64,000 bases of DNA, from contig JAPDFW010000126.1 in assembly GCA_028826165.1 (NCBI GenBank), positions 1 through 64,000 of the forward strand, written 5' to 3'. The stretch is from Anaeramoeba ignava. Taxonomy: Eukaryota; Metamonada; Anaeramoebidae. The position numbers and the translations under genes were made by a program. The notes beneath the pieces were generated by a model, which worked only from the letters and a program-made list of their open reading frames with translations, did no database searches and was not told the DNA's origin. Positions 23,847-36,674 of the stretch are shown here, piece by piece; position 1 is the first letter of the stretch; each line of letters opens with the position of its first letter.

Positions 23847-26800
23847 ATGTTTCAAAAAGAAGTTTTTGTTTATGTTTTAGAAAGAATTCCAATTAAAATT
23901 AAAATTCAACAAAATAATACAATTCAAGAAATTAAAAAATTATTAATTGATGAATTAAATACTGATATAATAAATCAAAATTTCGAGCAAAATGAAACAA
24001 AATTAATATTTCAATCAGAAATAATTCCAGATTCTCAAAATTTACAAGAAAATTTATTCTGGAAAAAAAACAATTTCTTAATTTTTATTGCCAGTAAAAT
24101 TGATGAAAAAGAATTTATCAACAAATTTTACAAGTTAATATTATCACAAAGTAGGATTTAAACAATCAATAATCTTTATAGTATTAAAATTTGTGTATTT
24201 TATTATATTTTATTATTTTATCAAGATGATGATAATCACAATCAAAATGAAGTTTTGCAACAGAAAAACCAATTCTTTGTTTTGCATAAAAATGAAATTA
24301 CTTACTTCCGTTATCTGTTGTCAATGAAAAACCAATCAATAATTGAAAAGGAATTTACACAAGATACCATAGATAAAATTAAATATCTTTTGGCTTTCTT
24401 TGAAAATTTACAAAATTTACAAATTTTATCATCAAATTGGGGTGAATTAGACACTTATAGTTGCTCTATTTCTATGCTTTTTCCAAATATTAGGAAAATT
24501 TCCCTCCAAAAAGTCAGTCTTTTAAGTATTGATGATTTGCATTCAAGAAATTTTCATAATAATTTAGAGTATATTAAAGTGATTAATTGTAATGTAAATT
24601 CTCTATCAATTATTTTTCATCCAGAATTCAGCGAAAATGTTAATTGGAAAAAACTTTCTCATATTTTATGTCCAAATAATGAAATCGAAAAAGTGGAAAA
24701 AGGAATTGTAAATGGAAAAAAAAAATCTATTCAAATTCAAATTTTTTGTAAATTAAAATCATCTTTTTTTTTTTAATAGAAAAATTTAATGGAATTGCAA
24801 TATTTGGATTTCCAAAAAAACAAATTTACAAAGTTAAATTCTTTAAAATATTTACAAAATTGTTCAAAATTATCAATTATCAATTTTGCGTTTAATTCTA
24901 TTCAAGAAATCCCGAAATTGAAAATGGATTTTCCTTCAATTAAAGAGTTATATCTGAATGACAATAACTTAACAAATTTAAAAGGAATTGAACAATTCCC
25001 ATCAATTCAAATTTTGGATATTTCAAATAATAAAATTCAGGCATTAAATGATATTAAATGCCTGAAAAAATTAAACCAAATTCATTGGATAAAAATGAAA
25101 AATAATCCACTATCATTAAAAAGAAATTATCAAATTGTTGTTGCTTCTCTTTTCCTTCACAAATATAATGTTCAAGAAATACGGATTGATGAAGAATATA
25201 TTACAAATACTTTGAAGAGAAAAGCACAAATTCATAATCTTTCTCTCAAAAACCAGAAATTGTTTTCCTCCAAATTTCGTGATTTTTCTCAATTTAATTC
25301 AATTAAAAAAAGCACAAGTCAAATTATCAAAATTCAAAATGCAAATGAAATAGAAATTACAAAGAAATCCTCTCCTTTAAAAAGGCATATTCAAAATAGT
25401 ACAGAAAATTTAACAGATGATGCTTTTTTCCAAGAAGAAATTTATTTAACAAAAAATGATCATCAAAATCCTCAACAATTTGATCAATTTTTCCAAGTTA
25501 TTATGAATAAGATTCGAGTTTTTCGTGAGAATTCTGGGAGTAAATGGTTACTTTTATGGAATAATGAAATTGAATTGATACAAAATTTAAATCGAAATCT
25601 AAATTTAAATAAAAATCAAAATCAAAATCAAAATCAAAATCAAAATCAAAATCTAAATCAAAATGAAAATGAAAATTTAAATCAAAATTTAAATCAAAAT
25701 CAAAATGAAAATCAAAATCAAAATCAAAATCAAAATCAATATGAAAATCAAAATCAAAATCAAAATCAAAATCAAAATCAAAATCAAAATCAAAATCAAA
25801 ATCAAAATCAAAATCAAAATCAAAATCAAAATCAAAATGAAAATTTAAATGAAAATGAAAATGAAAATGAAAACATTGATCCTCAATTAATTGATAATTT
25901 TATTCAAGATACAGAAGAACAACCACAAAATTTAGATTTTACATTTTTTGCAAAACTTCATGATCTTCCAACATTAAATGTTTCAAAAGATTTATTAATG
26001 AGAATTTCAAATGAAAATTTGGTGATTATTTTTTCATCAAATTCAAATATTAATGAACATAAAATTTATCCTTTATCAAAATTAATTCATTTAGAAATAA
26101 TTTGGAAAGAAAACGAAAATAATATAATTTGTTTAGATTTTCAACAAGAAAATGAGAATTTTGAAACTATAAATTTTTCAACATCTTCTGGAAATATGGA
26201 AAAAATTATACAAAAATTGGAGTTTCAAATTCAAAAAAATGAAAATGAAAATCAATATGAAAATGAAAATGAAAATGAAAATCAATATGAAAATGAAAAT
26301 GAAAATCAAAATCAAATTCAAAATGAAAATGAAAATCAATATGAAAATCAATATGAAAATGAAAATGAAAATCAAAATGAAAATAAAAATCAAAATCAAA
26401 ATCAAAATGAAAATCAAAATCAAAATGAAAATCAAAATGAAAATCAAAATCTAAATCAAAATCAAAATCAAAATCAAAATCAAAATCAAAATCATAATCA
26501 ATATCCAATTATGGATGAATTTAATTATCAATTTGAAAATCAATATGAAAATGAAAAAAATCAAAATGAAAAAATTCAAAATAAAATTCAAAATAAAATT
26601 CAAAATAAAATTCAAAATAAAAATCAAATTGTAAATGTAATTGAAAAAGAAAAAGATTCATATGATGATTTGTATGGAATGATTAAAGAAACAAACCCAG
26701 GAATTGAAGAAACTTTTGATTCAAAAAAAGAAAATAATCAAAATAATGAAGAAACTAAAGAAATACCAAAAGAAAAAACAGATACACAAATTCTAACTCC

Positions 26801-28292
26801 AAAATTAAAAGAAATACAAAAAACTCCTAAAAAATATCAATCACGTTCTGATCAAAAAAATAAAGTTGATAAAAGTGAAAATATATTAAGATCTCACAAA
26901 AAAATTTCTCGTATTCTTCACTCAAAAAGTGCACAAAAACCAAAAAGAGAAAGAGAAAGAGAAAGAGAAAGAGAAAGAGAAAGAGAAAGACAAAGACAAA
27001 GACAAAGAGAAAGACAAACTAATCCCATTTTGAAAGATCAAAATTTAAAAGCATTCCAAGCACAAAGAAGTGAATCATTAAAAATACAAAGATTAAGAAC
27101 ACCTTTTAAATCACATTCATTTCACTCGAAAAGTTATTCATTCCAGAAATTGGAAGATGTTTTTGATCAAGTTGAAAATGATTCTTTGAGATTTTCTTTA
27201 GAAGAAAAAAATGATGATTTAAATTTAAATTTAGATTTAGATTTGAATTCAAATTCAAATAAAAGAAAAAATATTGATTTAATGGATGATCAAGAAGAAA
27301 ATATTCAAGAACAAAAAAAAGAAAAATGGAGAATGATTTTGGAAGAAGACCTAGACAAGGAAATTGATAAGAATTTTGTGATGGGATTTGAACATCACTG
27401 CCAAAGTTTTGGATTAATTGGAAAGAATGAAACTCCATTAAAAATTATGCGGATTACAATTTTGAATCAAAAATCAAATTTCAAAGAAAAAAAAAGAGTT
27501 CTTTTATCAACTGAGAAAAAAATATACTTCTTTTCAGAAACAAAAAAGGAGAAGAACCTGAAGGATCTTCATAGATTAATTTTTTCAGAAGATGTCAAGA
27601 AACTTTCTCATATTTTCATTGGATATAATCAACAATATTTAATATTTATATTTGGGAAGAAAAAATTCGAAATTATATTAACAAAAAGCAGAAAGAAAAC
27701 CAATGATTTTATTGATAGTTTCATGGAGTTTATGGAGAAAATGTTGTTAACAAATGTTCAAATTATTGACGCCAAAAAACCAATGATTTCTTTATTCCAC
27801 AAAAAAATTCAAAACACAAAAGAAAATTTGAAGAAATACAATGAAATGAAGGATTCAAAATTAAATGATATTGATAAGGATAGAATCCCAAAAAAATATA
27901 TGCTTGTTGATGTAATAATTAATGGTTCCGTTTCTCATTTTTCCTTGATTTTAACTTCAAAATATCTTTATCTTTTTGAAGAAGAAAAATCAAAATGGTT
28001 CATTTGGTTAAAAGAATCCCTTCTTGATTTGAAAGAAGATGCTTTTTCTCCTTCAATAACTTTTCTTGAATGTTTTTCACTTGGAGATTTTGAAATTGTG
28101 TTAGATTCATCAAAAACTTCAATTATTACTTTAGTTCTTCAATCACAAGAGAAATCAAGAATAACAAATTCAAATAAGATTGTTTTACAAATTGAATCAC
28201 CTTCTGAAAGAATTGAATTTATAGAAAAACTAAAAGAGATTTTTACTTCTCAGTATTTTGTTGATTTAACAATAAAAGTAGATAAATATTAA
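23847..28292 (+). CDS. Ubiquitin-like, leucine-rich-repeat protein with PH-like C-terminus
   Basis: Exons 23847-24150, 24226-24707 and 24780-28292 join to 1432 residues. Residues ~5-85 read as a ubiquitin-like fold (FVYVLERIPIKIKIQQ, TIQEIKKLL, KLIFQSEII). Residues ~130-370 are leucine-rich repeats, clearest as IKELYLNDNNLTNLKGIEQF and IQILDISNNKIQAL, ending with a cap-like NNPLSLKRNYQ. Two NQ/NEN tracts occupy ~540-625 and ~748-840, and an Arg/Glu run lies near 985-1005. The last ~300 residues (~1130-1430) resemble two PH-like beta modules (FSLILTSKYLYLFEEEKS). LRR plus PH-like order recalls STK11IP and nischarin, which act at endosomes, but that is only an architectural comparison. Intron 2 is 72 bases. 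Confidence 0.75.
25612..26510. repeat. Coding AATCAA/AATGAA hexamer tracts
   Basis: Two long hexamer arrays (about 25612-25865 and 26236-26510) encode NQ and NEN/YEN runs in the LRR protein. A separate GAAAGA array at 26943-27015 encodes Arg-Glu repeats. Long false frames appear opposite them. Confidence 0.9.
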
Positions 28293-28363
28293 GATAAATT
28301 TTGTTGATTAAAACTTATAACAAATGAATAAATTTTTATTTTGCGATTCTTATTATTAATTTT

Positions 28364-31300
28364 TCAATTTTTATCATTTGGTTCCTTTTTCAGCGTTTCA
28401 TCAATTTTTTCCAAATTTTGATAAACAACTTCAAAAGTAGGACGAGACTCAGGTTTTTCATCCCAACAAGATTTAATCAACGCAGCTACTTGAGGAGGGC
28501 AACTATAAGGGATAGTGGGCCTCTTTCCTTGACTGAGAACAGCAATAGCGAGTTGCAACGGATTCATTTGATGGAACGGGATTTCTCTTGTTGTGATTTC
28601 CCACAGAAGAATGCCAAAACTATAAATATCCGATTTGTTTGTATAATCCTCGTTTTTCAAAATCTCGGGTGCTGTGAAAGCTGGGTTTCCCATCCCGCGA
28701 TTTGTTTTATTGGCGATAATTTTCTTTGTTTTCAAAAATCCAAAATCGGATATTTTTATCGAGTTATCATTTCCAACCAAAATATTATCCGTTTTGAGAT
28801 CATGATGAACAACGCAAGGATTGCATGAATGAAGATAATGCATTGTTTTGGCGATATCAATTGCCCATTGCAATGCTGTTGATGTTTGTATTTCGATTTT
28901 CTTGTTCTGGAGAATGTGTCTTAGCGTTTTTTTGGGAATAAATTCATTGATTATTGAAATATTTGGTGGTTCAAATGATGCTCCTAAAAATTGAACCAAT
29001 TTGGGATGTCTTAGATTACTAATTTCCATTAGGTCTTGTTTAAATTCGAAGATTTCATTTTCTTGTAAATCTTGGACAAGCAATGTTTTAATTGCTATAT
29101 CAATTCCAAGCCATTTTCCTTTATAAACAACTCCAAATTCTCCAACTCCTATCATTTCTCCTCGTATGAAATCTTTTGGTTTGATTTCCCATTTTGGGTT
29201 TTTGAGTTGATTGTTTTCTTCTATGTTTTTTGTTTTTTGGATATTATTTGAATTTTCGAGTATTTCTTGGAAGTCATTAATATTATTAGTATTTATATTA
29301 GGATTAATAATTTTTTCATCTTGATTTGAATCTTTTGAATCTTCTGAGAGATCTTTTTTTTTCAAATTTGAATTAAATTTTGAATTTTATTTAAATTTTG
29401 AATTTTGAATTTGAATTAAATTTTGAATTTTGAATTGAATTTTGAATCTGAATTAAATTTTGAATTAAATTTGAATTTGAATTGAATTTTAAATAGAATT
29501 AAATTTTGAATTTGAATTAAATTTTGAATTTGAATTAAATTTTAAATTTGAATTAAATTAAATTTGAATTAAATTTTGAATTTGAATTAAATTTTGAATT
29601 TGAATTTTGAAATGAATTGTGATTTAAATTTTGAATTAAATTTTGATTTAAATTTTGAATTTGAATTAAATTAAATTTTGAATTAAATTTTGAATTAGAA
29701 TTAAAATTTGATTTAAATTAAATTTTGAATTTGAATTAAATTAAATTTGAATCTGAATTAAATTTGGAATTTGAATTAAATTTTGAATTAGAATTAAATT
29801 TTGAATTAAATTTTGAATTTAAATTTTAAATAATTAAAATTTGAATTTGAATTAAATTCTTTCTAAAATCTACCATCTTTTCTTGCTTTATCAATCATAA
29901 ATTCAAGACCTAAAGTTGAGTGAATTGAAGCACCTGTTCCTCCAACAATAAAAAGATTTTCTTTTTGTCTTCTAATTCTAAAATAATTTGAAGATCTCCA
30001 AGAACGAGTTTCTTGTAACTTAGAAGGTTCAAACATAACATCTAAAACATAATCAGTTCCATAAACACGAACAATATTCCAAACATGACCTCCAATTTCA
30101 TCTGCTTCTTGTGGGTTTGCATAAACACCCTGATAATAAAAATATCAAAGAAGAACATAAAGAAATTTTTAATTTTAATTTTTAATTTTAATTTTAATTT
30201 TAATTTTAATTTTAATTTTAATTTTAATTTTAATTTTAATTTTAATTTTAATTTTAATTTTAATTTTAATTATAATTTTAATTTTAATTTTAATTTTAAT
30301 TTAAATTTTAATTTTAATTTTAATTATTTTAATTTTAATTTTAATTTTAATTTTAATTTTAAATTTTAATTTTAATTTTAATATTAATTTTAATTTTAAT
30401 TTTAATTTTTAATTTTTTGAATTTAAATTTTATAAATGAATTTTAATTTTTAATTTTTAATTTTAAATTTTTAATTAAAAATTTTAATTTTTATTTTAAT
30501 TTTAATTTTAATTTTAATTTTTTTTAATTTTAACAATAAAAAGATTTTTTTTTTAATTTTAATTTTAATTTAATTTGAATATTTTGATTTTAAAATGAAT
30601 TCAAAATTTAAAATTTTAATTTTAGTTTTGACTTTAATTTTAAACATGACCTCCAATTTAATTTTAATTTTAATTTTATAAATAAAAATTTCAAATTTTA
30701 ATTTTAAAAGAAATTTTAATTTTAATTTTGATTTTCAATTTTAATTTTAATTTTAAATTTTTTAAATTTTAATTTTAATTTTAATTTTAATTTTAATTTT
30801 AATTTTAATTTTTATTTGAATTTTAATTTTAATTTAAATTTTAATTTTAATTTTAAATTTTAATTTTAATTTTATAAATGAATTTTAATTTTAATTTTAA
30901 TTTTAATTTTAATTTTGATTTTAATTTTATATTAATTTTAATTTTAATTTTAATTTTTAATTTTAATTTTGATTTTAATTTTATAAATGAAATTTAATTT
31001 AATTTTGATTTTGATTTTAAATGAATTTGAATTATAATTTTTTATTTACTCGAACAACTCTTGTATAAATCATTAAATTATGATCATCTTCAACAATATT
31101 CAAAGAATCTGAAATATATTTAAACATAATTGCTCTATGACGACAAAGACCATAATTAATAAATCCAATTGGAATAATATTTGATTTAAATCTCTTTTTT
31201 AATTGTCGAATATTCAATGAATTTTCAAAAACAATATTTGGATTATGAGATCCTCCAAATAAATTAGAAACCATTAAAGATAAAAGTAAAACACGAGTTC

Positions 31301-34300
31301 TTGCATCAGGTATACTTTTTAATGTTGAAACTGTATTATTTCGAAAAGTTTCTAAAGGTTTATCCACATTAATATCAACAAGTAATATTTCTCTTGAATT
31401 AACATCAACTTCTTCCTTTTGATGTTCAGGAAAAGAAAGAAAAGATGAACTTCTTCCAGGATCATAAAATCCATCAATAATAATATCATTAAAATTAAGA
31501 ACATTTTGTTCGTAATAAAGTCTTGAAATAGCCTCTTTTAAATATTGAATTTTAAAATAATTTTAAATTTTAAATTAAATATTAAATATTAAATTAAATA
31601 TTAAATTAAATATTAAATATTAAATTAAATATTAAATTTTAAATATTAAATTAAATATTAAATATTAAATATTAAATTAAATATTAAATATTAAATATTA
31701 AATATTAAATTAAATATTAAATTAAATATTAAATATTAAATATTAAATTAAATATTAAATATTAAATTAAATTTTGAATATTAAATATTAAATTAAATAT
31801 TGAATTGAATTTTAAATTAAATATTAAATATTAAATTGAATTTTAAATTAAATATTAAATATTAAATTAAATATTAAATTAAATATTAAATATTAAATAT
31901 TAAATATTAAATTACCAGGATTTTTTGCTTCTTGATTTGTTATTGTTGGTGATATAAAATGTTGGCTATTATAATCATAAGCATTTGGAATCTGTATTCC
32001 AAAAGGAAAATTACTACGATTTTCATCAATACTATAAGTTCTTGGTCTTATATTTTGAGAAAAAGCTTTTGTTAAATGGAAATGATAAGTTTGATTATCA
32101 GGAGTTTGAATCCCATTTTGTCTAAAATTAAATTGTTTAGATTTCTTTGAATTATGCATTGAATTTGGTTTTGGAAAATGTTGTTGTTGTTGTTGTTGTT
32201 CGATAATTTTTGATTGTTGTTCAATAATTTTTGATTGCTGTTTTTCCATTATATTTGAATGTGATGGACTTGATTTTCTCACTGAAAGTTCAGTATCAAT
32301 TCCTTTAACTAATTTTTCAATATCATCTCCTATACTTAACATAAAAGTATCGTTATAAAATAAATCTCCAATTCCAAGTCCTCCAAAAACAAAAACTCTT
32401 CCATTTGCAAGTGTCATAGTATGTCCTGATCGAGGTGCTGGCCATTTTCCTTTAGCTTCTTGTTTTTCCCATTTCATTTCCCCTTTTGATTTTCAATTTT
32501 CAATTTAATTTTTTGATTTAATTTTTTGATTTTATTTTTTTGATTTTAATTTTTTGATTTAATTTTTTGATTTAATTTTTTGATTTCAATTTAATTTTTT
32601 GATTTTGATTTTAATTTTTGATTTAATTTTGATTTCAATTTAATTTTTTAATTTTCAATTCAATAAATACTTGGATCAAGACTCCACATATCATTAAAGT
32701 AATTTTCTCCTCCACTTGATCCTCCCCAAAGTAATATTCTTCCATCACCTAAACTAACCATTGTATGTCCATCTCTTGCAGCTGGAGCACGATTTCCTCT
32801 TTTTATTTGATATTTTAGATTTAATTATAAATTTTGAAATGAATTTAATTATAAATTTAATAATAAATTTAATTATAAATATAATTATAATTTTAATTAT
32901 AAATTTAGTTATAAATATAAATATAAATTTAGTTATAAATATAAATATAAATATAATTATAAATTTAATTATAAATATAATTATAAATTTAATAATAAAT
33001 TTCATTATAAATTTAATTATAAATATAATTATAAATTTAATTATAAATTTAGTTATAAATTTAATTATAAATTTAATTACAAATATAATTATAAATTTAA
33101 TTATAAATATAATTATAAATTTGATTATAAATTTAATTATAAATTTAATTATAAATTTAATTATAAATTTAATTATAAATTTAAATATAAATTTAGTTAT
33201 AAATATAATTATAAATTTAGTTATAAATTTAAATATAAATATAAATATAAGTATAATTATAAATATAATTATAAATTTAATTATAAATATAATTATAAAT
33301 TTAATTATAAATTTAATTATAAATATAATTATAAATATAATTATAAATTTAATTATAAATATAATTATAAATATAATTATAAATTTAATTATAAATTTCA
33401 TTATAAATTTCATTCAGAACAAAAATGAAAAACCTTGTTTCTGGTGAAGTCCATTCCAATGTTCCTGTATCAAAAACATGAATTGCAGAAAAATATTGAT
33501 CAAAATTATGACCACCAAATAAAAGATAACGATTTCCTCCAATATGTGTCATACTATGTTTATCTCTAGTCATTGGAATACTTCCAGAACTTTCAACTTT
33601 TTCCCAAGTAAAAGTTTCTTTTGAAACACAAAACATTTTAATTTTAATTATAAATTTTAATTTTAATTTTAATTTTAATTTTAATTTTAATTTTAATTTT
33701 AATTTTAATTTTGATTTTAATTTTAATTTTAATTTTGATTTTCATTTTAATTTTAATTTTAATTTTAATTTTAAATTTAATATTAATTTTAATTTTAATT
33801 TTGATTTTAATTTTAATTTTAATATTAATTTTAATTTTAATTTTAATTTTAATATTAATTTTAATTTTAATTTTAATTTTGATTTATAAATGAATTATAA
33901 ATGAATTTGAAATATCAACCTGTGTTTAAAATATGCATATCATTATAAAAATCAGATTCTCCTTGAGAAAAATTATAACCACCAAATAAAAGCATTTTAT
34001 TTAAAGCAAAATTAGTAAAACTATGACCATGTCTTGGTTTTGGAATTGTTCCATTTGGTGATGCTTTTATCCATTTTGATGAATCTATTTATAAAAAAAT
34101 AATTTTGTTCAATTAATTTTAAAAGAGTTTCTCTTAAAATTGATAAAAAATTTAAATTCTTTTTCTTCTTCTTTTTTTACCAAGATCAAGAACATAAATT
34201 TCATTAGAATATTCAAGAACTGATAATGATCCTCCAAAAATTAACATTTTATTTGAATTATCAATTAGATTTGCTGTATGTCCTGCTCTTGGTGAAGGTC

Positions 34301-36439
34301 CTCCAGCTCTTTTTCTTGTTTGCCATTTTAATGTTTCTTTTTTTTTAAATTTGATTTTAATTTTAATTTAATAAATGAATTTTAATTTTAAATCAATTTT
34401 AAATTAATTTTATACCAATTTTAAATCAATTTTATATAAATTTTATATCAATTTTAAATCAATTTTATATCAATTTTATATCAATTTTATATTAATTTTA
34501 TATCAATTTTAAATCAATTTTATATTAATTTTAAATCAATTTTATATCAATTTTATATTAATTTTATATCAATTTTATATCAATTTTATATCAATTTTAA
34601 ATCAATTTTATATTAATTTTAAATCAATTTTATATTAATTTTATATCAATTTTATATCAATTTTATATCAATTTTAAATCAATTTTATATCAATTTTATA
34701 TCAATTTTATATTAATTTTAAATCAATTTCAAATCAATTTTATATCAATTTTATATCAATTTTAAATCAATTTTAAATTAATTTTATATCAATTTTAAAT
34801 TAATTTTAAATAAATTTTATATCAATTTTATATCAATTTTATATTAATTTTATATCAATTTTAAATCAATTTTAAATCAATTTTATTAATTTTAAATCAA
34901 TTTTAAATCAATTTTTAAATTAAAATTTTAAATTAATTTTATATTAATTTTATATCAATTTTAAATCAATTTTATATCAATTTTATATCAATTTTAAATT
35001 TATATCAATTTTAAATCAATTTTATATTAATTTTATATCAATTTTATACCAATTTTATAATCAATTTCAAATCAATTTTATATCAATTTTATATCAATTT
35101 TAAATCAATTTTAAATCAATTTTATATCAATTTTAAATCAATTTTATATCAATTTTAAATCAATTTTATATCAATTTTAAATCAATTTTAAATCAATTTT
35201 AAATCAATTTTAAATCAATTTTATATCAATTTTAAATTAATTTTATATTAATTTTATATCAATTTTAAATCAATTTTTAAATCAATTTTATATTAATTTT
35301 AAATCAATTTAAACAATTTTTTAAATTAATTTTAAATCAATTTTATAAATTTATATTAATTTTATATCAATTTTATATTAATTTTTAAATCAATTTTAAA
35401 TTAATTTTATATCAATTTTATATCAATTTTAAATCAATTTTAAATCAATTTTATATTAATTTTAAATCAATTTTAATTAAATTTTATATTAATTTTAAAT
35501 CAATTTTAAATCAATTTTAAATCAATTTTATATTAATTTTAAATTAATTTTATATCAATTTTATATCAATTTTATATCAATTTTAAATCAATTTTAAATT
35601 AATTTTAAATTAATTTTATATTAATTTTATATCAATTTTAAATCTTATATTAATTTTATATTTTTAAATTAATTTTATATTAATTTTAAATCAATTTTAT
35701 ATAAAATTTTAAATTAATTTTTATTAATTTTAAATCAATTTTATATCAATTTTATATCAATTTTTATCAATTTTATATCAATTTTATCAATTTTATATCA
35801 ATTTTAAATCAATTTTAATTTTATATCAATTTTATATCAATTTTATATCAATTTTAAATCAATTTTAAATCAATTTTAAATCAATTTTATATCAATTTTA
35901 TATTAATTTTAAATCAATTTTATATTAATTTTAAATCAATTTTATATTAATTTTAAATCAATTTTAAATTAATTTTATATCAATTTTAAATCAATTTTAT
36001 ATCAATTTTATATCAATTTTATATCAATTTTAAATCAATTTTAAATTAATTTTAAATTAATTTTAGATCAATTTTATATCAATTTTATATCAATTTTAAA
36101 TCAATTTTATATCAATTTTATATTAATTTTAAATCAATTTTAAATCAATTTTATATCAATTTTAAATCAATTTTATATCAATTTTATATAAATTTTAAAT
36201 TAATTTTAAATCAATTTTAAATCAATTTTAAAATTTTAAATCAATTTTATAATTTCAAATCAATTTAAAGGAAATCAACCTGAATCAAGCGTATAAACTT
36301 CATTATAAAAAATTTCAGTTTCAGTTCTCAAATTCTTTGCATGACCTCCAAATATAACAAGCTTTTTATCCCAAAGAAGAGTAGAATGTGTGTGTCTTTC
36401 AGTTGGAGGTCTTCCATTTCCTTTAACTTTACTCCACAT
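28364..36439 (-). CDS. Kelch-repeat, EDR1/transglutaminase-like, TKL (Raf-like) protein kinase, nine exons
   Basis: Inferred exons in transcript order: 36439-36280, 34336-34181, 34084-33920, 33617-33434, 32798-32671, 32482-31916, 31534-31050, 30129-29874, 29352-28364. They total 3090 nt, 1029 residues, with frame kept at every splice. The first six exons each carry one Kelch motif (for example RHTHSTLLWDKKLVIFGGH, then PRAGHTANL with LIFGG), enough for a six-bladed propeller. Exons 7-8 match the EDR1/CTR1 N-terminal domain: IIIDGFYDPGR, GLCRHRAIMFKYISDSL, VVRGVYANPQEADEIGG and HVWNIV. Exon 9 is a TKL kinase with IGVGEFGVVYKG, IAIK, HHDLKTDNIL (Asp near 885), SDFGFL and APEIL. Plant EDR1/CTR1 are MAPKKKs; a MAPKKK-like role here is inference. 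Introns are AT repeats up to 1943 bp. Confidence 0.85.
29353..29873. repeat. Intron 8 repeats of the Kelch-kinase gene
   Basis: Degenerate AATTTTGAATTTGAATTA units fill the intron. On the transcribed strand the donor is GTAGAT and the acceptor follows a poly-A stretch. Confidence 0.8.
30130..31049. repeat. Intron 7 repeats of the Kelch-kinase gene
   Basis: An AATTTT hexamer array with scattered one-base changes, about 920 bp, separating the two halves of the transglutaminase-like domain. Confidence 0.85.
31535..31915. repeat. Intron 6 repeats of the Kelch-kinase gene
   Basis: A 12-bp AATATTAAATTA array with 6-bp slips, starting immediately after the GTAATT donor on the reverse strand. Confidence 0.85.
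32799..33433. repeat. Intron 4 repeats of the Kelch-kinase gene
   Basis: AATTTAATTATA/AATATAATTATA 12-bp units over ~600 bp. They keep frames open on both strands and so create long spurious frames rich in Ile, Lys, Phe and Asn. Confidence 0.85.
33618..33919. repeat. Intron 3 repeats of the Kelch-kinase gene
   Basis: An AATTTT hexamer array of about 250 bp within a 302-bp intron. Confidence 0.8.
34337..36279. repeat. Intron 1 repeats of the Kelch-kinase gene (1.9 kb)
   Basis: TATATCAATTTT, AAATCAATTTT and TATTAATTTT units of 10-12 bp run for nearly 1.9 kb between Kelch exons 1 and 2. Only the splice-adjacent bases are unique. Confidence 0.9.
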
Positions 36440-36674
36440 TTTTAAAAAAAGAAAAAAGAAAAAAATGAAAAATAAAAAAATAAAAAAAATAAATAAAAAA
36501 GAAAAATACATATTTTTTAAAGTATATATAAATTTATATGTGATTAATAAAATGATTTAATTTTTTTTAATTTTTTCTTTTTCATTTTTCTTCTTTAATT
36601 CAATTAATAAATAAAAACTCCTTTTAATCAAAAAAATTCGAAATTAAAACAAAAAGCAAAAACGAAGAACAAAA
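36440..36674. promoter_or_regulatory. Divergent promoter region
   Basis: 235 bases between head-to-head starts, with A-rich then T-rich halves and a TATATATAAATTTATATG word near 36522 that could hold a TATA-like element. This is low-resolution evidence. Confidence 0.4.

Noticed and set aside
26178-26508. Reverse-strand Ile-Phe and Asp-Phe/His-Phe frames
   Set aside because: They are the complement of the coding NEN/NQ hexamers of the LRR gene.
28364-29365. TKL kinase as a stand-alone gene starting at a TTG at 29365
   Set aside because: There is no ATG, and an acceptor at 29353 joins in frame to the upstream EDR1-like exon.
31893-32477. Kelch exon as a separate short Kelch gene
   Set aside because: Its last codons after 31916 are intron repeat, and a GTAATT donor joins it in phase to the EDR1-like exon.
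32754-33447. Frames of over 200 residues on both strands (Ile/Phe/Lys and Ile/Asn)
   Set aside because: Both arise from AATTTAATTATA repeats within a Kelch-kinase intron.
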